A stretch of DNA of 64,000 bases from Methylobacterium sp. J-070 (GTDB taxonomy: Bacteria > Pseudomonadota > Alphaproteobacteria > Rhizobiales > Beijerinckiaceae): NCBI RefSeq assembly GCF_022829385.1, contig NZ_JAKSXX010000123.1, positions 124,001 to 188,000 of the forward strand, read 5' to 3'. Position 1 is the first letter of the stretch; each line of letters starts with the position of its first letter. The notes below the pieces were generated by a model, which made no database searches, was not told the DNA's origin, and saw nothing but the letters and a program-made list of their open reading frames with translations. A program made the translations under genes and the position numbers. Shown piece by piece: positions 17,781-26,862 of the stretch.

Positions 17781-18211
17781 GGGGGCGCAGGTCGGACGTC
17801 TCAGCGCCCGCGGTGGTGAGGCGCGTCACCCGATCCGTCGCGTTGTCTGTCCGGAGCACGACAGGCGAGCCCGGACCTCGGAGCCGCCGACGGCGCAATG
17901 TCGCGGTGCTTCGGTGGAGCAGGAGCCCGGATTCCCCTGCGCGGTATCGGGAATAACAGGTCGCGCCGTCGATCCTTGTCACAGGGGGCGACGATCCCAT
18001 CCTGTGGCCGTCCCGGGCGGTGAGGATAGGGATCGCCCCGCCTGTCACCGGAGGGGCGTCACAAGCGGATTGGGATTAGGTATACCAGAAGGCTTGCGTT
18101 CCTTTCGGCCGGCTGCCATCCATCGTCGGTGCGATGGGGGCGGAGGCGTGGACCCGCTGTCCCCAGCAGCCAGACAACACACAGCAGTCTTCAATGCTGG
18201 GGAGGACCGAC
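17781..18211 (+). other. Gene-free intergenic region
   Basis: About 430 bp without a supported gene. It contains a CGCCCC...GGGGCG dyad near 18030-18055 and short open frames on both strands that lack motifs. It probably contains the promoter of the downstream dehydrogenase-like gene. Confidence 0.35.
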
Positions 18212-19261
18212 GTGGCCAAGAACATCCTGATCCTGGGAGCCTCCTACGGCTCGCTCCTGGGGACCAAGCTCCTGATGGCCGGTCACAACGTGACCCTGGT
18301 CTGCCGCAGGAAGACCGCCGACCTGATCAACCGCGAGGGCACCGAGGTCCGGATCAAGCTCCGCGACGAGAAGGAGCACCGGTCGATCCTGTCGCGTGAC
18401 CTGCCCGGCAAGGTGGACGCCATGCCGCCGGAGGAGGTCGACGTGTCGCGCTACGACCTCGTCGGCCTCGCCATGCAGGAGCCGCAGTACAACAACCACA
18501 CGATCCGCGTCCTGATGATCAAGATCGCGGCGGCGAAGCTGCCGTGCCTGTCGATCATGAACATGCCGCCGCTGCCCTATCTCAAGCGGATCCCGGGTCT
18601 CGCCGCCATGGACCTGGAGGACGCCTACACCAATGCCGGCGTCTGGGACCGGTTCGAGCCCGGTCTGGTGTCGCTGTGCTCGCCCGATCCGCAGGCCTTC
18701 CGGCCGCCCGAGGAGGAGGCGAACGTCCTCCATGTCGGGTTGCCGACGAACTTCAAGGCCGCGATCTTCGCGGACGAGACGCACAACCGACTGCTCCGGG
18801 AGCTGGAGGCCGACATCGACGCGGTCCGCCTCGACGGCCAGGACGTGCCGGTGAAGCTCAAGGTATTCGATTCGCTGTTCGTGCCGCTGGCGAAGTGGTC
18901 GATGCTGCTCACCGGCAACTACCGCTGCATCACCCCGGGCGAGCCGCAATCGATCCACGACGCCGTCCACGGCGACCTGGCCCGCTCGCGGGCGATCTAC
19001 GAGCACGTCGACGCCATCGCCCGGAAGCTCGGCGCCGACCCGGCCGATCAGGTGCCGTTCGAGAAATACGCCAAGGCCGCCGAGAGCCTGCTGAAGCCGT
19101 CCTCGGCCGCCCGCGCGGTGGCGAACGGTGCCCCCTACATCGAGCGGGTCGACCTGCTGGTGAAGCTGATCTCCCACCAGCTCGGCGAGCCCAGTGCCGA
19201 GATCGACCGCACGGTCGAGACCGTCGACCGGAAGCTCGACGAGCGCATCATCGAGGGCTGA
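18212..19261 (+). CDS. Ketopantoate-reductase-like NAD(P)-binding protein
   Basis: The N-terminus NILILGASYGSLLGTKLLMAGHNVTLVCR is a Rossmann nucleotide-binding fold with the Gly motif seen as GASYGS, as in ApbA/PanE-family reductases. The C-terminal half, with KVFDSLFVPLAKWSMLLTGNYRC, could be the helical catalytic domain. The lysine and asparagine normally needed for ketopantoate reduction are not obvious, so the substrate is open. I chose the GTG at 18212 because GGGGAGGA lies 5 nt upstream; the ATG at 18194 has no SD. It is monocistronic. Confidence 0.75.
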   Translation: MAKNILILGASYGSLLGTKLLMAGHNVTLVCRRKTADLINREGTEVRIKLRDEKEHRSILSRDLPGKVDAMPPEEVDVSRYDLVGLAMQEPQYNNHTIRVLMIKIAAAKLPCLSIMNMPPLPYLKRIPGLAAMDLEDAYTNAGVWDRFEPGLVSLCSPDPQAFRPPEEEANVLHVGLPTNFKAAIFADETHNRLLRELEADIDAVRLDGQDVPVKLKVFDSLFVPLAKWSMLLTGNYRCITPGEPQSIHDAVHGDLARSRAIYEHVDAIARKLGADPADQVPFEKYAKAAESLLKPSSAARAVANGAPYIERVDLLVKLISHQLGEPSAEIDRTVETVDRKLDERIIEG

Positions 19262-19303
19262 CACCCGCGTCGTCGCGGGCGGCGCGGAGCGCCCGGCAGC
19301 CGG

Positions 19304-19642
19304 TCACTCCGCCAGGTCCAGGGAATGCCGTCCCTGGCGGTCGTCGATCTCGATGATCCAGAGATCGGAATCGAACCGGATCTCCCGGGTCAGGCGCTCC
19401 TCCACGTCGGGCGGGCTGCCGCCGGTGACGACGGCCACGAAGCGGCGCGCGCCGCTCTCCTCGGCCTCGAACAGGGCCTGCGGCGCCGGCCCGTAGAGGT
19501 CGGCGCTGCCGTCGAGGCGGTCGACCTTCACGAAGATCGCGCCCGCCTCCGCGGCCCCGCGCCGCCGCAGCACCGCCGGGACGCCCTCGACGTCGAGGCG
19601 CCGCAGGTGGGCCGAGACCCAGAAATCGGAGCGCAGGCGCAT
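19304..19642 (-). CDS. DUF1491 family protein
   Basis: The 112-aa protein starts MRLRSDFWVSAHLRRLD and continues AGAIFVKVDRLDGSADLYGPAPQ and FDSDLWIIEIDDR. This pattern is characteristic of the small alphaproteobacterial DUF1491 family, whose function is unknown. The frame is open 19 residues further upstream, but the chosen ATG fits the family start. It converges with the dehydrogenase-like gene. Confidence 0.82.
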   Translation of the reverse strand: MRLRSDFWVSAHLRRLDVEGVPAVLRRRGAAEAGAIFVKVDRLDGSADLYGPAPQALFEAEESGARRFVAVVTGGSPPDVEERLTREIRFDSDLWIIEIDDRQGRHSLDLAE

Positions 19643-19748
19643 GCGTCTGTGGCCTCGTGACAACCCGCCCGCCATGCGCGAAAGGGTCGGCCGTGGCAAC
19701 CGCCGGCGCGCTCGACCGGACGCATTGGCGGCGAATCCGGACGACGCT

Positions 19749-20459
19749 CTAACCGTGTCCCGCCCGGCTGACGAGCTCGCGCAGGGTCCGGCCCGTCGCC
19801 TCTCCGGTCACCGGCAGCTTGGCGCTCCGCTCGAACTTCTCGATCGCCGCGCGGGTGCCCGGGCCCATCGCGCCGTCGGGCTTGATCGCGTAGCCGAGCT
19901 TCGACAGGGCCTTCTGCGCCCGCCGGACCGGATCCGCGTCCGTCTCCGGTTTGGCCGCCTTCGCGGTGTCCTTCACGGCCGGCTTGGCGGCCGGCTTGGC
20001 GACCGGGCGGGCCGGGGACGCCTTCGGTGTCACCGAGGCGGTGGTCTCGTCCGAGCGGATCAGCTCGCCGATCGCGTCCCGGGGCGCCGGCTTGGCCGGA
20101 GCGGCGGCCTGGTCAGGCTCGGGGCGCGCCGTCTCCCTGGCGATGTCCCGGACCGGCTCCCTGGCGGCCGGTGCCGCCTCGCGCGGCGCGGGGGCCTTCC
20201 GGGCGAGCTTGGGCAGAATCGGAGCCGGGTGGCGTCCGGCCTGGTAGCCGAGGGCGTTGACGCAGATGAAGCCGGCCGCACCCAGGGCCACGAGGCTGCC
20301 GAGGACGGTGCCCGGGCTGTTGCGGCAGGTGGTCACCGTCGCCCTCAGGGCACCCACGAGCACGGCCCGCCAATCGCCCGCGACGGCGGCCCGGCGCGGC
20401 GCGGGCCGGCGTGCGCGGCCGGCCTCGCCCGGTACGGTGATCTCGCGGTAGCCTGACAT
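19749..20459 (-). CDS. Membrane-anchored peptidoglycan-binding-domain protein
   Basis: About 236 residues in three parts. There is a basic cytoplasmic N-terminus with one hydrophobic helix (GTVLGSLVALGAAGFICVNAL), then an Ala/Pro/Lys-rich periplasmic linker. A C-terminal PG_binding_1 repeat follows: RRAQKALSKLGYAIKPDGAMGPGTRAAIEKFE. It probably tethers to the cell wall, but no catalytic domain is present. Two ATGs lie in tandem; the second (20459) has the better 5-nt spacing from AAGGAG. It sits 24 bp downstream of the histidine kinase gene on the same strand, so they may be co-transcribed. Confidence 0.82.
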   Translation of the reverse strand: MSGYREITVPGEAGRARRPAPRRAAVAGDWRAVLVGALRATVTTCRNSPGTVLGSLVALGAAGFICVNALGYQAGRHPAPILPKLARKAPAPREAAPAAREPVRDIARETARPEPDQAAAPAKPAPRDAIGELIRSDETTASVTPKASPARPVAKPAAKPAVKDTAKAAKPETDADPVRRAQKALSKLGYAIKPDGAMGPGTRAAIEKFERSAKLPVTGEATGRTLRELVSRAGHG

Positions 20460-20486
20460 CATGTCTCCTTCCGGGGGATCTGGGGC

Positions 20487-22379
20487 TCAGCCGGTCCGGC
20501 GCAGGACCGTTCCGGCGACGGTCGAGGCGGGGCTCGGCTCCGCGTCGAACAGGCCGAGCGGCAGGCGCACCACGCGGTGCGGCGCCGGGGCGCCCCGCAC
20601 CGCCGTGCGGATCGGGGCGGGGCCGGGCACGGAGGCCTCGGCCCGGCAGGCGAGGGGCAGGGTCACGGTCACGACGGTGCCTCCCTGCGGCGCGCTCTCG
20701 ATCAGGAGAGCGCCGCCGTGCAGGCCGACCAGGCCCTGCACCACCGAGAGGCCGAGGCCGGTCCCCTCGTGCGGGCGCTTGTAGCCGCCGCTGCCGGCCT
20801 GGAAGAACGGGGTGCCGAGCTTGGGCAGGTCCTCCGCGCCGATGCCGACGCCGGTATCGGCGACGACGATGTCCAGGCTGTCCGCGCGGCGGCGCAGGGA
20901 CAGGTCGACCCGGCCCCCCCGCGGCGTGAACTTCACCGCGTTGGAGATCAGGTTGATCAGCACCTGCCGGCAGGCGGCGGGATCGGCCGTGATCTCGATC
21001 GGCCCCGACGGGGCGGCGGCGAGGACGACGCCGGCGGCATCGGCCTTCAGGCGCATCAGGTCGCAGCAGGCCTGGACGAGGCCGGCGATGTCGAAGGTCT
21101 CCGGCGCGCAGTCGAAGTTGCCGCTCTGGATCCGGCTCATGTCGAGCAGCGTGTTGACGACCCCGAGCAGGTGGTGGCCGGAGGCGCCGATGATCCCGGC
21201 ATATTCCCGGGCCTGGTCCGGGCCGAGGCCGACGGCGCCTTCGCCCGCCAGCACCTCGGAGAAGCCGATGATCGCGTTGAGCGGCGTGCGCAGCTCGTGG
21301 GTGACGTTGGCCAGGAACCGGCCCTTGATCGCGTCGGCGCGCTCGGCCTCGGCGCGGGCGCGCTCCAGCTCCTCGGCGTGGCGGTGGTGCTCGGTCATGT
21401 CGCGGGTCACCGCCACCACGGCGGTGGCGGCGTCGTGCGGGCCATGGGCGATCCGGTGGGCGCGCATCTCCGCGTGGATCAGGTTCGCGCCGTCGGCCCG
21501 GCCGGCCTCCGGCTCGACGTGGAGCCGCAGCGGCAGGGTGGCGGGCCGCCCGGTCTCGGCGACGTCGCTCACGGCCTTGAGGTAGGCCGGCCGGTCGGCC
21601 ACGTGGACGCGCTCCAGGAGCCCGTGGCCGCGCAGCCGCGCCGGGTCGCTGCCGACGAGCCGGACCGCCGAGACCGAGGCCTCCAGCACCCGGCCGTTGC
21701 GGTCGTGCCAGGTCACGAGATCGTCGATGGCCGAGAGCAGGAGCCGGTCGCGGACCGCGTTGTCGCGCAGCCGCTCGCGCCACGCGCCCTCGTTGCGGAC
21801 GTGCTCCAGGGCCTGCGCGGCGACGTGGCCGATCGCCGTGATCGCGAAGGCCGGCAGCGCGAGCCCGGCCGAGATGTCCATGACCGGCAGGGCGCCGGCC
21901 CAGGCGCCGAGGCCCACCACCGCCAGCACGCCGAGCACCGCCATGACGGAGGCGGCGATCGTGGCCCGGAGCGAGCCGGAGACCAGCGCCTCCAGGGGAA
22001 CCGCCACCAGCCAGACCGCGGCGGCCGAGCTGGCGCCGCCGGTGACGCTCGCCAGCGCCACGACGATGCCGGTCAGGCCCGCCGAGGACACCGCATGGGC
22101 GAGCCAGAGGGCGCCCGAGCGGGCGAGGAGCACGGCGGCGAGCACCGGGAGGAGAAGGCTCGCGATGGCCAGCACCTCGATGCCGGACGGCACGCCGCGC
22201 CAGAGCAGGTAGGGCGGCAGCCCGACCATCATCACCGCGCCGGTGGCGAGGCGCGAGACCAGGAAGCGCTGGTGGCGCGCCCGGGCCGCCGCATCGTCGG
22301 CCACGGACTCGTGGACGAGCCCCGTGAGCCGGTCGTCGATGAAAGAAGTCAGGACATTTTTAATGGGCAAGGCTGGCAC
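20487..22379 (-). CDS. PAS-domain sensor histidine kinase (PleC/DivJ-like architecture)
   Basis: The N-terminal 170 residues contain about six hydrophobic segments. A PAS domain follows (LLSAIDDLVTWHDRNGRVLEAS). The HisKA H-box is FLANVTHELRTPLNAIIGFSEVL, and the ATPase boxes are LINLISNAVKFTPRGG (N), VVADTGVGIG (G1) and HEGTGLGLSVVQGL (G2). The membrane-PAS-HK layout resembles alphaproteobacterial PleC/DivJ-type kinases. No receiver domain or response regulator is adjacent, so it is an orphan kinase. The start is uncertain: GTG 22379 (VPALPIKNV) precedes the first conserved part, and the frame continues up to 22547. Confidence 0.9.
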   Translation of the reverse strand: MPALPIKNVLTSFIDDRLTGLVHESVADDAAARARHQRFLVSRLATGAVMMVGLPPYLLWRGVPSGIEVLAIASLLLPVLAAVLLARSGALWLAHAVSSAGLTGIVVALASVTGGASSAAAVWLVAVPLEALVSGSLRATIAASVMAVLGVLAVVGLGAWAGALPVMDISAGLALPAFAITAIGHVAAQALEHVRNEGAWRERLRDNAVRDRLLLSAIDDLVTWHDRNGRVLEASVSAVRLVGSDPARLRGHGLLERVHVADRPAYLKAVSDVAETGRPATLPLRLHVEPEAGRADGANLIHAEMRAHRIAHGPHDAATAVVAVTRDMTEHHRHAEELERARAEAERADAIKGRFLANVTHELRTPLNAIIGFSEVLAGEGAVGLGPDQAREYAGIIGASGHHLLGVVNTLLDMSRIQSGNFDCAPETFDIAGLVQACCDLMRLKADAAGVVLAAAPSGPIEITADPAACRQVLINLISNAVKFTPRGGRVDLSLRRRADSLDIVVADTGVGIGAEDLPKLGTPFFQAGSGGYKRPHEGTGLGLSVVQGLVGLHGGALLIESAPQGGTVVTVTLPLACRAEASVPGPAPIRTAVRGAPAPHRVVRLPLGLFDAEPSPASTVAGTVLRRTG

Positions 22380-22633
22380 GCGCCGCGATGTATGCGTTTC
22401 CGCATCCCTCGCGCCTCCGGTTCCACTTCCAACGACTTCCGGACGGTCGCAGAGCCGGCTTAAACGAGTGTTGCGGGACTTGTCCGAACGGTCAGGATGC
22501 TTTCCACGAGGTAACCAGCCGCCCCGAGGCCAGGCTTCGTTCACCATGGCGCGCGAAAACCCGGACCGGTTGAGGGCCGGTTCACGAAACCTGTCGAATT
22601 CTCGCGTCCGACACCGCGCGGAGAAACCGTCCG

Positions 22634-22924
22634 ATGACCGTCCTGCTGCGCGCCGCCCTGGTGATCGGCGTGCTGTCCTACCTCGCGCTGATGCGCACCG
22701 GCGCCGATCCCTCCGCCGAAGCCCGCAGGTTAACGGGGTCGCTGCCGGGCCCTCAGGCGGCCCTCGACGCGGTCCCCCCCGAGGCCCGCGAGCGCGCGAT
22801 GCGCGCCGTGCTGGCCCGGGGGCTGATGGCGGAGCTGAGCCGCCGCGCCGCCGAGCCGGTCTCGAACGACACGCTGGAGGAGGCCGACCGGTCGCCCGCG
22901 TGGCGGGGCGTCGAGGGCCGCTGA
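22634..22924 (+). CDS. Small hypothetical protein with N-terminal membrane/signal segment
   Basis: The 96-aa product begins MTVLLRAALVIGVLSYLALM, an uncleaved anchor or signal peptide, followed by a hydrophilic helical domain rich in Ala/Arg/Glu. GGAG lies 9 nt before the ATG and third positions are strongly G/C. I do not recognise a family. It converges with the DUF2336 gene 5 bp away. Confidence 0.6.
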   Translation: MTVLLRAALVIGVLSYLALMRTGADPSAEARRLTGSLPGPQAALDAVPPEARERAMRAVLARGLMAELSRRAAEPVSNDTLEEADRSPAWRGVEGR

Positions 22925-22928
22925 TCCG

Positions 22929-24047
22929 TCAGGCCGTCTCCGTCCGGGCCCGCAGCGGCAGGGGCGGGCGCTGCAAGGCCGCGCGCTCCCCACCCTGGCG
23001 CAGCTTGGCCTCAGGGCCGTGCAGCGGCTGGTGCGGCTCGGTCCGGCCGCGCTCCTGGAGCGGCCGGTCGAGGATCGCCGCGATGAGGTCCCGGGCGGCC
23101 GGCCGGCTCACGGTGCGGAACAGGCGCACGAGATCGGCCACGCGCTCGGCCGAGCGGGCGACACCCTGGTTGAGGGTGAGGAAGATGTAGACCGCCTCCT
23201 CCTCGTGCAGGCCGGCCGCGCGCAGGCCGAGCGTCAGGAGGTCGTAGCGGGCGCCCGCGTCGGCGACCACGGCAAGGAAATTGCGGGGCACGCCGAGCCC
23301 GTCCGCCAGGGCCGCCACGAAGGCGGCCACGTCGCGGGCGGCGGACAGGCCGGTCAGGGTTTCGCCGAGGCCCCGGGGCGGGGGCGGGGCGGGGCGCAGG
23401 GCGGCGGTCGCCTCGACGGTCCGGCCGATCACCGACCGGCGCATCGGATCGGCGTGCAGGTACAGGGGAGCGAGGTCGGCGGCGGAGACGTCGGGGCGGA
23501 TCAGGAGAGCCCGGGCGAGGTCGGCCGCGCCCCGGCCGCGGCCGACCAGCCGGGCCAGCGCGGCCCCGCGCAGGGTGATGCCGAGATTGGCGGCGAGCGC
23601 CAGATCGATTTCCGGGCGGCCCTCGCGGACGAGTTCGTCCACCGCCTCGCGGCTCAGGCCGGCCCGGGCTGCGATCCGGGCCGCGATGTCGGACCCGTCG
23701 GCCAGCGCCGCCTCGATCAGCGGGCGGCTCAGGACCGGGGCCAGTTCCACCACGGCGTCGCGGGCGCCGCCGCCCCGCAGGGCGAGCGCTTCCAGGATCG
23801 CGGGGGGCGTCTCGGGGAAGGGGGCGAGCTTGCCCGCGACCACGCGGGCGGTCTCCTCGTCCACGGTGGGGATCAGCCCGCAGGCCAGGGACTCGAAGAT
23901 CTCGATGGCGGTGCGGTCCCGGCCCGGAGCCCGGACGAACAGGTCGGTCTGCACCCGCAGGATCACCGGCTTCAGATCGAGATTCTCGATGCGTGCCAGT
24001 GCGAGGAGCCCGGACAGGTCCGGCGGAGCATCGACGGATGGGGGCAT
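22929..24047 (-). CDS. DUF2336 domain protein
   Basis: The 372-aa, largely helical protein has short repeats such as SRPLIEAALADGSDIAARIAARAGLSREAVDELV and EIDLALAANLGITLRGAALARLV. These are hallmarks of the DUF2336 family found in stalked and methylotrophic alphaproteobacteria. In Caulobacter, DUF2336 proteins have been linked to surface and motility signalling, but no role can be read here. The C-terminal 40 residues are poorly conserved in appearance. Confidence 0.75.
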   Translation of the reverse strand: MPPSVDAPPDLSGLLALARIENLDLKPVILRVQTDLFVRAPGRDRTAIEIFESLACGLIPTVDEETARVVAGKLAPFPETPPAILEALALRGGGARDAVVELAPVLSRPLIEAALADGSDIAARIAARAGLSREAVDELVREGRPEIDLALAANLGITLRGAALARLVGRGRGAADLARALLIRPDVSAADLAPLYLHADPMRRSVIGRTVEATAALRPAPPPPRGLGETLTGLSAARDVAAFVAALADGLGVPRNFLAVVADAGARYDLLTLGLRAAGLHEEEAVYIFLTLNQGVARSAERVADLVRLFRTVSRPAARDLIAAILDRPLQERGRTEPHQPLHGPEAKLRQGGERAALQRPPLPLRARTETA

Positions 24048-24268
24048 GGACGGTCGGGTTACGCAGGACTGCAGTAAGGCTACGCTAACCGCATCGGCGT
24101 GAATCGACCTTTAACCCGCCGCCCGCGGGGGCTTGCGCGGCTGCATCATTGCGGGACGGACAAGCGCCTCCACGAAGGCCGTCGCGTCGTCCCGGGATCC
24201 GGCGCGGGCGCGCCCGCGGCGTCCCGGGTTAACGGCGCGCGACGGCAGCGCCGATCGCCCGCGCGGCC

Positions 24269-24625
24269 TCACCGGGTCAGCCACAGCGCGAGGCCCAGCC
24301 CCACGGCCGCCAGCACGATGAAGCCGGCATAGACCGGCAGGACCCAGGGCTGCCGCTGATGCACGTAGCCCGCCTTCGCCCTCTCCGAGGGCGCCCGCTC
24401 GTTCTGCCGCGCGAGGCGGATCTCCCGCGACGTCGGCGGCGCGCCGCCGGCCTCCTCGCAGGTGCCGAGCGGCGCGGCCCCGACATCCACGTGGGGGGTC
24501 TTGTCGCCCGTACGCCCGCTGTCGATGTCGCCCTTGAGCTGCGCCGAGGTCGGCGCCTCGGAGTCGGGCGGCGGGTCCGCGCCCAGGTTTCCGGGCGGCG
24601 GCGGGGTCTCGGATCGTAACGTCAT
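24269..24625 (-). CDS. Small C-tail-anchored membrane protein, unknown family
   Basis: The 118-aa protein has a Pro/Asp-rich N-terminal half that looks disordered and a single C-terminal membrane helix (WVLPVYAGFIVLAAVGLGLALWL) ending in a short basic tail. GGGGAGACTGGAG lies upstream of the ATG. I do not recognise it. The 220 bp before the DUF2336 gene contain nothing I can support. Confidence 0.6.
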   Translation of the reverse strand: MTLRSETPPPPGNLGADPPPDSEAPTSAQLKGDIDSGRTGDKTPHVDVGAAPLGTCEEAGGAPPTSREIRLARQNERAPSERAKAGYVHQRQPWVLPVYAGFIVLAAVGLGLALWLTR

Positions 24626-24695
24626 CGGCGGAACTCCAGTCTCCCCCGATCAACGCCCGGAACGGGCGTCGGCTGCGGTCAGGTTGTCGCGGGCC

Positions 24696-25157
24696 TCAAG
24701 CGTCCCCGGAGCCGCGCTTCAGCAGCGACCGCGCCTGCATCCGGCCCGCCTCCGTGAAGCCCGTGGCGGCGCAGAAGGCGCGCAGCGCCTCCTGGCCCGG
24801 CTCGACGCTCATCAGCAGCCGGTCGCAGGCCGCCTGCCGGGCCGCCCGCCCGGCCGCCTTCAGCAGCACCCGCCCGATCCCCCGGCGCCGGGAGTCGGCC
24901 GCGACCACCAGGGTCGTGATCAGCCCGAAGGGCCGCGCGGCCTCGAGGGTGAAGACGGGCGCGAGCGCCACGAGGCCGCTCGGCGGCCCCCACTCCACGG
25001 CGACGAGGGCGGTGCCGCCGTGGCGCTGCAGCGCCTCGAGCCGGGCCGCGAGATCCGCCGCGCCGATCCCGGCGCCCGCCTCGCCGAGGAGAACCGCGAG
25101 ACCGGCCGCGTCGGGGGCCGCCGCCGCGCGGATCTCCAGCCCGTAGCGATTTCCCAA
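24696..25157 (-). CDS. GNAT-family N-acetyltransferase
   Basis: The 153-aa protein has the acetyl-CoA pyrophosphate-binding motif SRRRGIGRVLLKAAGRAA preceded by GLITTLVVAAD, and ends with AFCAATGFTEAGR. The best start is a TTG at 25157 with GGGAGCGGG about 5 nt upstream; no ATG lies early enough to keep the N-terminal strand. This is the third GNAT gene in the chromosomal part; the substrate is unknown. Confidence 0.78.
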   Translation of the reverse strand: MGNRYGLEIRAAAAPDAAGLAVLLGEAGAGIGAADLAARLEALQRHGGTALVAVEWGPPSGLVALAPVFTLEAARPFGLITTLVVAADSRRRGIGRVLLKAAGRAARQAACDRLLMSVEPGQEALRAFCAATGFTEAGRMQARSLLKRGSGDA

Positions 25158-25232
25158 CGCCCGCTCCCGCCTCCCGCGCCCGAGCCGCGAACGACCCCGG
25201 CGTTCAACCCCGGCCGGCGCGACCGGGCGCCG

Positions 25233-25760
25233 TCAGACCCGGCGCCAGCCCGGCTGCCCCGGATCGACCAGCCTGTAGTTCACCGGCGCGATCCCGCAGA
25301 TCGCGATCACGGCCGGCTCGGTGCCGTCGCGGACCACGCCGTCGTAATGCGGCGTGCCGGCGACCCGGCGCACGAAGCTGCCCGCCTTCACCGGCACGCA
25401 GGCGGCGGGATCGAAATCCGCCCCGCTGTTGCACCACCACGTGCCGGACAGGATCATGCAGAGCCGGTCGGTCGTGTAGGTGTGGGGGGCGCTCATGTAG
25501 CCCGGCCACCAGCGGATCAGCATGTAGTAGAGCCCGGAGCCGTTGATGTCGCCGGCGAGCGTGCAGCGGTCGACGCTGCGCTCAGGGTAGTCCTTCGAGG
25601 CGACCCACGGCAGGTCGTCGGGCGGCCGGATGATCGTCTGCTCCGGATTGAGCGGACTGGCCTGAGCTTCGTTGCCCAGGAGGACCGGGAGCGCCCCGAA
25701 CAGCGAGGCCGCGAGCAGATCGCGCCGGCTCGCGGCCGCGCTCGATAGCATGTCCGACAT
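25233..25760 (-). CDS. Exported cupin-domain protein
   Basis: The 175-aa protein has a twin-arginine-like leader (SRRDLLAASLFGALPVLLG...AQA) and a single cupin fold. Likely metal ligands and cupin strands lie in SAPHTYTTDRLCMILSGTWW and VKAGSFVRRVAGTPHYDGV. It is probably a periplasmic small-molecule-binding or enzyme protein of unknown substrate. It is monocistronic, upstream of the GNAT gene by 75 bp. Confidence 0.78.
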   Translation of the reverse strand: MSDMLSSAAASRRDLLAASLFGALPVLLGNEAQASPLNPEQTIIRPPDDLPWVASKDYPERSVDRCTLAGDINGSGLYYMLIRWWPGYMSAPHTYTTDRLCMILSGTWWCNSGADFDPAACVPVKAGSFVRRVAGTPHYDGVVRDGTEPAVIAICGIAPVNYRLVDPGQPGWRRV

Positions 25761-25968
25761 CGTGGAGGTCCGTCCCTACCGCCGGCGGCGATCCGGTCGC
25801 CGCTCTCGTCGCGTCAGCGTCGCATGGATCGCCCCAGGATTGAAGTCTCGGGAGACGTGCGGCGGTCCGCGAGACGCGGTCGGAAGCCGGGGCCGCCGTC
25901 CGGGCGGAACGCGCCGGGCGCTCCGCGCTTTGGCCCCGCAGCCGCGAGGTCGGCCGGGAGGGCGCAGC

Positions 25969-26190
25969 ATGGCGGGCAGGGTGTCGGACGAAGCCGCGGA
26001 GGGGCGGACTGGTGGCGGGATGCCCGAGCCGACGGGGCGAGCGGGCGATCGGCCCGAGGACCCGGATCGCGGGGCCCGGCGCGACGGGTCTCCCCCCGGC
26101 GGGGCCGACAGCGGGACGGCGGAGAGCGAGAAGGCCGCGCGGGAGATCGCCGCCGGGGATGTGGCCGACGATCTCGCCGATTTTGCGTGA
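25969..26190 (+). CDS. Small acidic, probably disordered protein
   Basis: A 73-codon ORF starts at an ATG with GGGAGGG 5-6 nt upstream. The product is hydrophilic and Gly/Glu/Asp-rich, ending KAAREIAAGDVADDLADFA with one possible helix. The SD and composition favour a real small gene, but no homology is evident. Frames on the other strand in 25.8-26.4 kb have Arg/Pro-rich shadow composition. Confidence 0.4.
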   Translation: MAGRVSDEAAEGRTGGGMPEPTGRAGDRPEDPDRGARRDGSPPGGADSGTAESEKAAREIAAGDVADDLADFA

Positions 26191-26352
26191 GCGGGGCGGG
26201 CGGCGTAGCCGGGGTGCCGCCCCGGATCGGTCCGTGCGGCGGACCTGCGCCGACGCGCCGACGCCTCGCCCGCCGAGACCTCCGATCGGTCGCAGGTGGC
26301 CACCGCAGAACCGGCGGCCGCCTGCGCGCAGGCGCGATCGGGTCGCGCCCGG

Positions 26353-26862
26353 TCAGGCCGTCTCTTTGGCCTTGCGCGGACGGCTCGCCTTCTTGGGCTT
26401 CTCGGCAACCTCTTCCTCGGCCGGCGCGGGGGCCGCCGGGGCCGCGGACTTGCGGCGCTGCTGGCCGAGACCGAGGCTGCGGGCGAGTTCGGACCGCTGG
26501 GCGGAGTAGTTCGCGGCCGTCGAGGGATAGTCGCGCGGCAACCCGAAGCGCTCGCGATACTGCTCGATCGTCAGGCCGTTGCGCGAGAGGTGGCGCTTGA
26601 GCGTCTTGTACGGCTTGCCGTCGATGAAGGAGACCAGCGCGTCCGGGGTCACCGACTTGCGGACCTGCGCGGGTGTGGGCTTGTCGGCCGCCTCCGTGAC
26701 CGTCGCGGCCGGCGCGGACAGCTTGGCCAGGGCCGCGTGGACGCCGGCGAGCAGTCCGGGCAGCTCGCTGATCGGGACCGAATTGTTCGAGACATACGCC
26801 GAGACGATGTCCGATGCCTGCTCGATAAAGGTCTGCTGCTGTTCAGGGGTGTTGTCGTCCAT
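26353..26862 (-). CDS. mucR: MucR/Ros-family transcriptional regulator
   Basis: The 169-aa protein has the MucR layout. The N-terminal helix is DIVSAYVSNNSVPISELPGLLAGVHAAL. The Ros-type DNA-binding core follows: KPYKTLKRHLSRNGLTIEQYRERFGLPRDYP. A Lys/Ala-rich tail ends the protein. In the core the first cysteine position reads SFID and the second histidine position is Asn, so the classical zinc ligands are mostly absent; Ros/MucR homologues without them are known in Mesorhizobium. MucR proteins are global repressors of surface, motility and host-interaction genes and often regulate themselves. The upstream region is AT-rich. Confidence 0.9.
   Translation of the reverse strand: MDDNTPEQQQTFIEQASDIVSAYVSNNSVPISELPGLLAGVHAALAKLSAPAATVTEAADKPTPAQVRKSVTPDALVSFIDGKPYKTLKRHLSRNGLTIEQYRERFGLPRDYPSTAANYSAQRSELARSLGLGQQRRKSAAPAAPAPAEEEVAEKPKKASRPRKAKETA

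Noticed and set aside
20577..22463. A 628-codon plus-strand frame opposite the histidine kinase
   Set aside because: Gly/Arg/His-rich shadow without domains; the kinase boxes are on the minus strand.
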